Shown here: in pieces, positions 54,648 to 59,462 of the stretch
How the letters are laid out: each line of letters opens with the position of its first letter
Numbering within the stretch: the stretch's first letter is position 1
Assembly: GCF_002158995.1 (NCBI RefSeq)
Contig: NZ_LOHF01000004.1
Span: forward strand, 152,298 to 211,759
From: Pseudomonas caspiana
GTDB taxonomy: Bacteria > Pseudomonadota > Gammaproteobacteria > Pseudomonadales > Pseudomonadaceae
DNA: 59,462 nucleotides
Direction: 5' to 3'
The notes under the pieces: model-generated
Database searches by the model: none
Told to the model about the DNA's origin: nothing
Seen by the model: only the letters and a program-made list of their open reading frames with translations
Program-made: the position numbers and the translations under genes

Positions 54648-56003
54648 TTATTTCAGTTCTGGCAGGCGAGCGTCGCTTTTGACTTCCGTCAGCGCGATGG
54701 CCTCGGTGGGCACTACCACCCGCTGCTTGCGCAGCAATTCACCTTCGGTGGCGAGCACGCGGTACATGGCGAACTCTTCGGTGTAACGCACTTCGGTGTA
54801 GCGACGGCTGGCGTTGTACAGCTCGTTTTCGCTGTCCAGCAGGTCCAGAAGCGTGCGTTGGCCCAGGCCGAACTGATCCTGATAGGCCGAGCGGACGCGG
54901 GTGGTGGTTTCGGCGTATTCCCTGGCTGCGGGCGTCTGCAGACGAGCGTTGGCCATGGCGTTCCAGGCCAGCGACAGGTTCTCGTTAAGCATGCGCAGGG
55001 CGTTGTTGCGGATGTCCAGAGCTTGTCCGGTCTTGTAGGAGTCCGAGCGTAGGCGAGCCTTGTCGCGGTTGCCGTTGAACAGGTTGTAATTCATCACCAC
55101 GGCCGCCCGCCATTCGTTGTCGTGGCCTTCCTCGCCCTGCAAATTGTTGTTGGCGCCCACCGCCACTTCGGCATCGAAGCGTGGGTAGAACGGCGACTTG
55201 GCGATTTCGTATTGTTTTTGGGCGGCGTTTACATCGGCCTGAGCTGACTTGAGATAGGGGTTGTTGATCAACATGCTCTGCTGCGCGGCACTGAGGCTCA
55301 ACGGCACTTCGCCCTTGATGGACGGCGGTGTTTCCAGCTCGTCCGGCAAGCGGCCGACAGCGCTGAAGAAGTTGGCTTCGGCGTCGGCCAGATCCACTTG
55401 GGCGGTGTAGAAATTGTTCTCCGCCAAGGCCCGACGGGCTGCCGATTGGTCGCGATCAGCGGTGCTGCCCACGCCGCGCTCACTGCGCAGGCCTATCTGG
55501 TCGTTGATGCGCAGGTGCGCTTGCAGGTTGTTTTTGGCGAGAGTCAGCAACTCGCGGCGTTTCAACACGTCGAGATAAACCTCGATAGCCCGTAACGCGA
55601 GGCTTTCCGAAGTGCCCCGCACGTAATACGCCCGGGAGTCCACCACCGCCCTGGTGCGGCCGACTTCGTTAGGGGTGTTGAAACCATCGAACAGCAACTG
55701 GCGCAGGCGCAGTTCCGACTGGGTGTAATTCAGGTCGCGATTGTCATGGCCGTAAATCGCCCGGGTGGTCGGGTTGTCGGTGCGTTGCCGGCCGTAGCTG
55801 GCGACCAAATCAACTGCGGGTAGATAACCCCCTTTGGCAACGTTCACATCCTCATCGGCAGACAACCGGTTGTTCTTGCTGGCCTGGATTTCCGGGTGGT
55901 TATCAATGGTGTTCTGAATGGCGTCGGTCAACGTCATGGCTTGCGCCTGGGCACAGGCCACCGCCAACACCACAGCACCGTAGAGCGGGGTCAAATCGCG
56001 CAT
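54648..56003 (-). CDS. Type I secretion outer-membrane protein, TolC/LapE type
   Basis: Predicted 451-residue outer-membrane channel. A signal peptide ends QAQA-MTLTDA. The TolC family features are DAIQNTIDNHPEIQASKN near the N-terminus, repeated long helices, and GLGQRTLLDLLDSENELYNA in the second repeat. GGGAGAAG precedes the ATG. First gene of the secretion operon, divergent from the adhesin gene across an AT-rich 420-base region. Confidence 0.92.
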   Translation of the reverse strand: MRDLTPLYGAVVLAVACAQAQAMTLTDAIQNTIDNHPEIQASKNNRLSADEDVNVAKGGYLPAVDLVASYGRQRTDNPTTRAIYGHDNRDLNYTQSELRLRQLLFDGFNTPNEVGRTRAVVDSRAYYVRGTSESLALRAIEVYLDVLKRRELLTLAKNNLQAHLRINDQIGLRSERGVGSTADRDQSAARRALAENNFYTAQVDLADAEANFFSAVGRLPDELETPPSIKGEVPLSLSAAQQSMLINNPYLKSAQADVNAAQKQYEIAKSPFYPRFDAEVAVGANNNLQGEEGHDNEWRAAVVMNYNLFNGNRDKARLRSDSYKTGQALDIRNNALRMLNENLSLAWNAMANARLQTPAAREYAETTTRVRSAYQDQFGLGQRTLLDLLDSENELYNASRRYTEVRYTEEFAMYRVLATEGELLRKQRVVVPTEAIALTEVKSDARLPELK

Positions 56004-56423
56004 GAATACTTCTCCCTAAGTAATAGTGTTCTTGATTGCCAAAAAAATGACTTTCCGTGCGTTTAAAACCGTATCAGGTTTGTAACATCACAGCTAAGAA
56101 CAACTTAGGGGCCACTCAAGACGTTTTTCTCATAACGCTTATGCCAAAAAAAACTTATGAAAATTTCACGGGGAGGGCGATTGTTTATTGGTCGTTGCGC
56201 TATAAAACAAAGGCTTGTGAGCACTGTTTTTGGTTGATCAGGTTTTTGGCAGAAGTTTGACTTTGCCTTTGTCGATGATTTCAAAGGTAAAAAAACGGTA
56301 CAGATGGTGTGTCGGTTTTTTGTCGTTTTGATAAATGTCGGTCGTTTAACGGGTTATAGAGCGCGCGAATGGCGTGGTTTTGTAACGTGAGCAGACCGGA
56401 TTGTTGCGAATACTGGAGGGAAT
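56004..56423. other. AT-rich divergent promoter region of the secretion locus
   Basis: This 420-base gap between the TolC-type gene and the adhesin gene is clearly richer in A and T than its surroundings (runs such as AAAAAAAACTTATG and GGTTTTTGG). It must hold both promoters. Such regions are often bound by MvaT-type H-NS proteins; that is inference. No gene or convincing operator was identified. Confidence 0.5.
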
Positions 56424-59294
56424 ATGGTCGGGTTTATCGGGACGGTGCGACAGGTGGTGGGTGAAGTGTTTGCAGTGGCGGGAGACGGTACGCGCAGGCT
56501 GCTGATCGAGGGCGATCGCCTGTTCGCCGGGGAACAGTTGCAAACCGGATCTGGCGGCGCGGTAGCGGTCAATCTGGATGCCGGAGGCGAACTGACGCTT
56601 GGGCGTGGCAGCAGCCTGCAACTGACGCCACAGTTGCTCAATCATCAGGCAGGTCATGTCACGACTGGCGACGAGCTGACCCCGTCTCTTACTCCTTCCT
56701 CCTCCACACCGGCCGTCTTGCCTGAGCAAGTCTTTAGCGCTGATGCCCCAACGCAAACGCCTGAAGCGGCCGCCCCAGAACCGGCCCCGGATGGATCGTC
56801 CCTGGGCGGCGGGCATTCGGCGATGCTGTTGACTGAAGTCGGCGGGGAAGTAAGCCCCGAGATTGGGTTTACGACCCAGGGCTTGAGCAGCGCTCCCGAG
56901 TTTCCCGAAGGGCGTATTGAAGGTCTTCCCGATTCGTCGGATGCCTCGGGCTCCGTTTTCGTACCTCCGGTTGTCGTGGTTCCACCTACAGAACCCGAGC
57001 CGCCGGTTGAGCCGGAACCGCCGGTCGAGCATCCCGTCGATCATGGCGTTGAATTGTCCGGGGGACAGTTGACCCTGGCTGAAGGCGACCTGTCCTGCGG
57101 CCCGGTCACTCAGTCCGGGGTGTTCACGGTCAACGCGGTCGATGGGTTGCAAAGCCTGGTGGTAGGAGGGCTGGCCGTCATCAGCGGCGGTGTCGTCGCA
57201 GGATTTCCGCTGAGCACACAGACCCCTCTGGGTAATACATTCAGCGTCACCGCCTATGATCCAGCCACGGGCGAGGTGAGTTACAGCTATACGTTGCAAG
57301 GTGCGATAGAGCATCCCGTAGGCGAGGGCGCCAATACCCTGGGTGAGTCCTTTACCGTGGTGGCCCGGGACACAGATGGTGATCAGGCTGACAGCACTCT
57401 GGACATCAACATCGTCGACGACGTGCCTGAAGCTCATTGTATTGAAGTGACATTGAGCGCCGATCCGGATTGCCCGGGCGCGCCATTGCCCGGTGCCAGC
57501 GGAAGCCTGTTACAGGGCGGGACTTTTGGTGCGGACGGAGGCTTCATTCACTCTATCAGTCTTAACGGCACCACTTACAGCTATGACCCTGAAACCGGAT
57601 GTAGTACTGGCTCGTGCGAGGGAACAGGGGTGTTCGACCCTGCGACTTACAGTCTGACGGTGACCAGTGAAGGTGGCGGGACCCTGGTGGTGAACATGCT
57701 GAATGGGGACTTCAGCTATACACCTTCAACGAACCCCGCTTGCGAACCGCTGACCGAGAATATCCATTATGTGATCAGCGACAACGATGGCGATCTGGCG
57801 GGCTCTGATCTGCAGATTCACGTCCCGGCTATCCTGCCTCCCGAGGGGCCAACCGCAGTGGTGGACAATGTCATCACCAACATCCTCGCACCTTGCATTG
57901 AAGTGCCTGGTGTCTTGCTGGTGACCAATGACGTGCCCGGTAGCGGCGGCCCGTTGACTGCCAGCCCGACGGTTTTTCATACGGGCTGGCAGGTCAAGGG
58001 CGAGGGTTTCTCCAACGACTGCCAGAAGACCATCGACTTCTCCGGTAAGCGGGACAACTCCGCCAATCAACTGAAGAACCTTGAGCGCAGCGACTTTGCG
58101 AACACCGGCGCAATGACTGCATTGGTGGTGATCACCGGTTACCTCGGCGCGTTCAGTGGCCCGGGGGCCAATGCCCAGGACCTCTACAGCGTTAACCTGA
58201 TGGCTGGCGAGAGCGTGGCAGTTGATCTGAAAAGCCTGGGTGATCAGGTGGGGGTCTTCTGGCAACTGGATGGCGGAGAGTTCCAGCCGCTGGACGCCGG
58301 CGGGACATTTACTGCAACCGAGAACGGCGTATACCGCCTGCTGGTGGTTAATCAGCCTGATGCCGGTCAGCCCGGCCCGGCGGTGCACTACACCCTGGAT
58401 CTGGTCATCGACTATAGCGCGGCCGATACGACCCCCAATCACGAAGGTGCTTACACCGTGAACGACGGCCACGGCGGCAGCGATTCGGCGGCAGTGAACA
58501 TCAGCTATCAGGAAGGCTGCACCTTGCTTGGTACCACGGGTGACGACGTACTGCTCGGCGGCGCTCAGGACGACAGCCTGCACGGCGGGGATGGTGACGA
58601 TGTACTCAGTGGTGGTGCAGGCAATAACGACCTGTATGGCGATAACGGTAATGACGTTCTGTTCAGCGGCTCAGGCAATGACGTGCTGGATGGCGGCGCG
58701 GGCAATAATACCGCCAGTTACGCATTGGCCGACTCCGGCGTCACGGTCAGCACTGCGCAGCTTGGGCCACAGCACACTGGCGGGGCGGGTACTGATACGT
58801 TGATCAACATCCAGAACCTGACCGGATCGGATTACGATGATCACCTTACCGGTGACTACGAGGCTAATGTCATCAATGGCGGGCTTGGCAACGATGTGTT
58901 GGTGGGTGGTCTGGGCAACGACACCCTGACCGGCGGGGCAGGTCATGACACGTTCAAATGGCTGGCGGGTGACAGCGGGCACGATCTGGTAACTGACTTC
59001 AGTCTCGGTGCTGACACGCTGGACTTGTCGAAGCTGCTGCAGGGTTTTAGCGTCGGTACGGATTCGCTGGATGACTTTCTGCATTTCAAAGTCACGGGCA
59101 GTGGCGCGGACCTGGTGTCGAGTATCGAGATCGGCTCGGGCGGCTCTTCACAGACGATTGATCTGGCGGGCGTCAATCTGGCGCAGCACTACGATGTCGG
59201 GGTGGGCGCCGGCGGGATTGTTGCTGGGGCTGATGCGGGGTCGATCATCAGCGGGATGCTGGGGGATCATTCGTTGAGGGCGGATGTGGTTTGA
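56424..59294 (+). CDS. RTX adhesin with LapA-like retention module
   Basis: Predicted 956-residue secreted adhesin. Residues 1-90 resemble the LapA/MapA retention module (VRQVVGEVFAVAGDGTRRLL, then EGDRLFAGEQLQTG). A Pro-rich linker follows (about 85-205) with a possible non-canonical LapG site, EAAAP (114-118). Next come VCBS/Ig-like segments (about 210-480, ARDTDGDQADSTLDINIVDD), a PPC-like segment (about 565-665), RTX nonapeptides (about 703-845, GGDGDDVLSGGAGNN) and a C-terminal type I secretion signal domain (SGHDLVTDFSLGADTLDLSK). Nine Cys are present (225, 339, 350, 393, 398, 440, 491, 533, 699), unusual for this class. GGAGGG precedes the ATG. Exported by the adjacent operon, presumably to the cell surface. 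Confidence 0.88.
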   Translation: MVGFIGTVRQVVGEVFAVAGDGTRRLLIEGDRLFAGEQLQTGSGGAVAVNLDAGGELTLGRGSSLQLTPQLLNHQAGHVTTGDELTPSLTPSSSTPAVLPEQVFSADAPTQTPEAAAPEPAPDGSSLGGGHSAMLLTEVGGEVSPEIGFTTQGLSSAPEFPEGRIEGLPDSSDASGSVFVPPVVVVPPTEPEPPVEPEPPVEHPVDHGVELSGGQLTLAEGDLSCGPVTQSGVFTVNAVDGLQSLVVGGLAVISGGVVAGFPLSTQTPLGNTFSVTAYDPATGEVSYSYTLQGAIEHPVGEGANTLGESFTVVARDTDGDQADSTLDINIVDDVPEAHCIEVTLSADPDCPGAPLPGASGSLLQGGTFGADGGFIHSISLNGTTYSYDPETGCSTGSCEGTGVFDPATYSLTVTSEGGGTLVVNMLNGDFSYTPSTNPACEPLTENIHYVISDNDGDLAGSDLQIHVPAILPPEGPTAVVDNVITNILAPCIEVPGVLLVTNDVPGSGGPLTASPTVFHTGWQVKGEGFSNDCQKTIDFSGKRDNSANQLKNLERSDFANTGAMTALVVITGYLGAFSGPGANAQDLYSVNLMAGESVAVDLKSLGDQVGVFWQLDGGEFQPLDAGGTFTATENGVYRLLVVNQPDAGQPGPAVHYTLDLVIDYSAADTTPNHEGAYTVNDGHGGSDSAAVNISYQEGCTLLGTTGDDVLLGGAQDDSLHGGDGDDVLSGGAGNNDLYGDNGNDVLFSGSGNDVLDGGAGNNTASYALADSGVTVSTAQLGPQHTGGAGTDTLINIQNLTGSDYDDHLTGDYEANVINGGLGNDVLVGGLGNDTLTGGAGHDTFKWLAGDSGHDLVTDFSLGADTLDLSKLLQGFSVGTDSLDDFLHFKVTGSGADLVSSIEIGSGGSSQTIDLAGVNLAQHYDVGVGAGGIVAGADAGSIISGMLGDHSLRADVV

Positions 59295-59349
59295 TGTGTT
59301 TGCTTTGAGTTGTGTCTAGCCTTATCGCGGCGCGTTAACTGCTTCTATT

Positions 59350-59439
59350 GGTTGCGCCCTTACGGCGCCTCACTTTTGAACAGCCCAAAAGTAAGCAAAA
59401 GGCTCTTGCCCCACCACTCGGCACCTCGCCTAGGCTCGG
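59350..59439 (-). repeat. 90-bp dispersed repeat, copy 2
   Basis: Read on the minus strand it aligns without gaps to 28-117. It lies in inverted orientation after the adhesin gene. Confidence 0.7.
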
Positions 59440-59462
59440 TGTACCCGCCCGCAGATCCTGAA

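Noticed and set aside
56325..56345. Possible FleQ box (TTTTGATAAATGTC) before the adhesin gene
   Set aside because: Only the ATAAAT core resembles the consensus and the flanking half-sites do not fit.

Overview
The window is a stretch of chromosome from a Pseudomonas species, most likely of the P. fluorescens / P. syringae side of the genus. The evidence is the minCDE-rluA-apeB-htrB block, a Crc-type small RNA, an RsmI-type CsrA paralogue, the N-acetylglutaminylglutamine amide (NAGGN) operon, and at least 18 REP-type palindromes of several Pseudomonas families. From memory, the left half (FKBP gene to actP) keeps the gene order of P. aeruginosa PAO1 around PA3262 to PA3234. I see no tRNA or rRNA gene, CRISPR array, insertion sequence or prophage.

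Layout. 1-5.1 kb: a lipoprotein FKBP prolyl isomerase, a YkvA-like protein behind a hairpin made of two perfect DnaA boxes, an XRE regulator overlapping an unknown gene, and an EAL-CBS-GGDEF protein. 5.1-9.1 kb: periplasmic protease Prc, a quinone oxidoreductase and a HAD phosphatase. 9.3-14.9 kb: an ABC importer with a cytoplasmic phosphodiesterase-type enzyme, divergent from a GntR/UTRA regulator; the shared intergenic region holds NagR/DasR-like palindromes. 15.1-21.6 kb: apeB, rluA, minE-minD-minC, a lipid A acyltransferase and a patatin. 21.7-24.8 kb: pirin, an MlaA-type protein and an overlapping alpha/beta hydrolase. 25.1-25.7 kb: a CrcZ/X/Y-family sRNA on the minus strand with a sigma-54 promoter and repeated TGTTAC upstream elements. 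26.1-29.3 kb: a betaine-binding protein and the yjcH-actP acetate symporter pair. 29.4-32.6 kb: a tandem REP array, a 52-residue DUF3309 gene, DUF2784, an SDR, a YnfA-like protein, rsmI and a YheU-like gene.

32.8-37.7 kb is the NAGGN osmolyte operon (asnO, ngg, M42 peptidase). 38-42.2 kb is a LolD/FtsX-type ABC system with an AttH-like lipoprotein. mnmC follows, then a 1577-residue protein with leucine-rich repeats and a C-terminal NEL-type E3 ubiquitin ligase domain (44.5-49.2 kb), then the polyphosphate:AMP phosphotransferase gene pap. The window ends with a complete type I secretion operon (TolC, ABC, HlyD type) divergent from a small RTX adhesin with a LapA-like retention module and nine cysteines.

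Connected themes: carbon-source control (the sRNA titrates Hfq/Crc, and the nearby yjcH start carries a matching CA motif), osmoprotection (betaine-binding protein, NAGGN), envelope maintenance (Prc, MlaA, HtrB, AttH-ABC), and interaction with hosts or surfaces (NEL protein, RTX adhesin). The strongest candidates for something new are the NEL protein without a nearby type III secretion system, the cysteine-containing mini-adhesin, and the importer-plus-phosphodiesterase locus with its operators.
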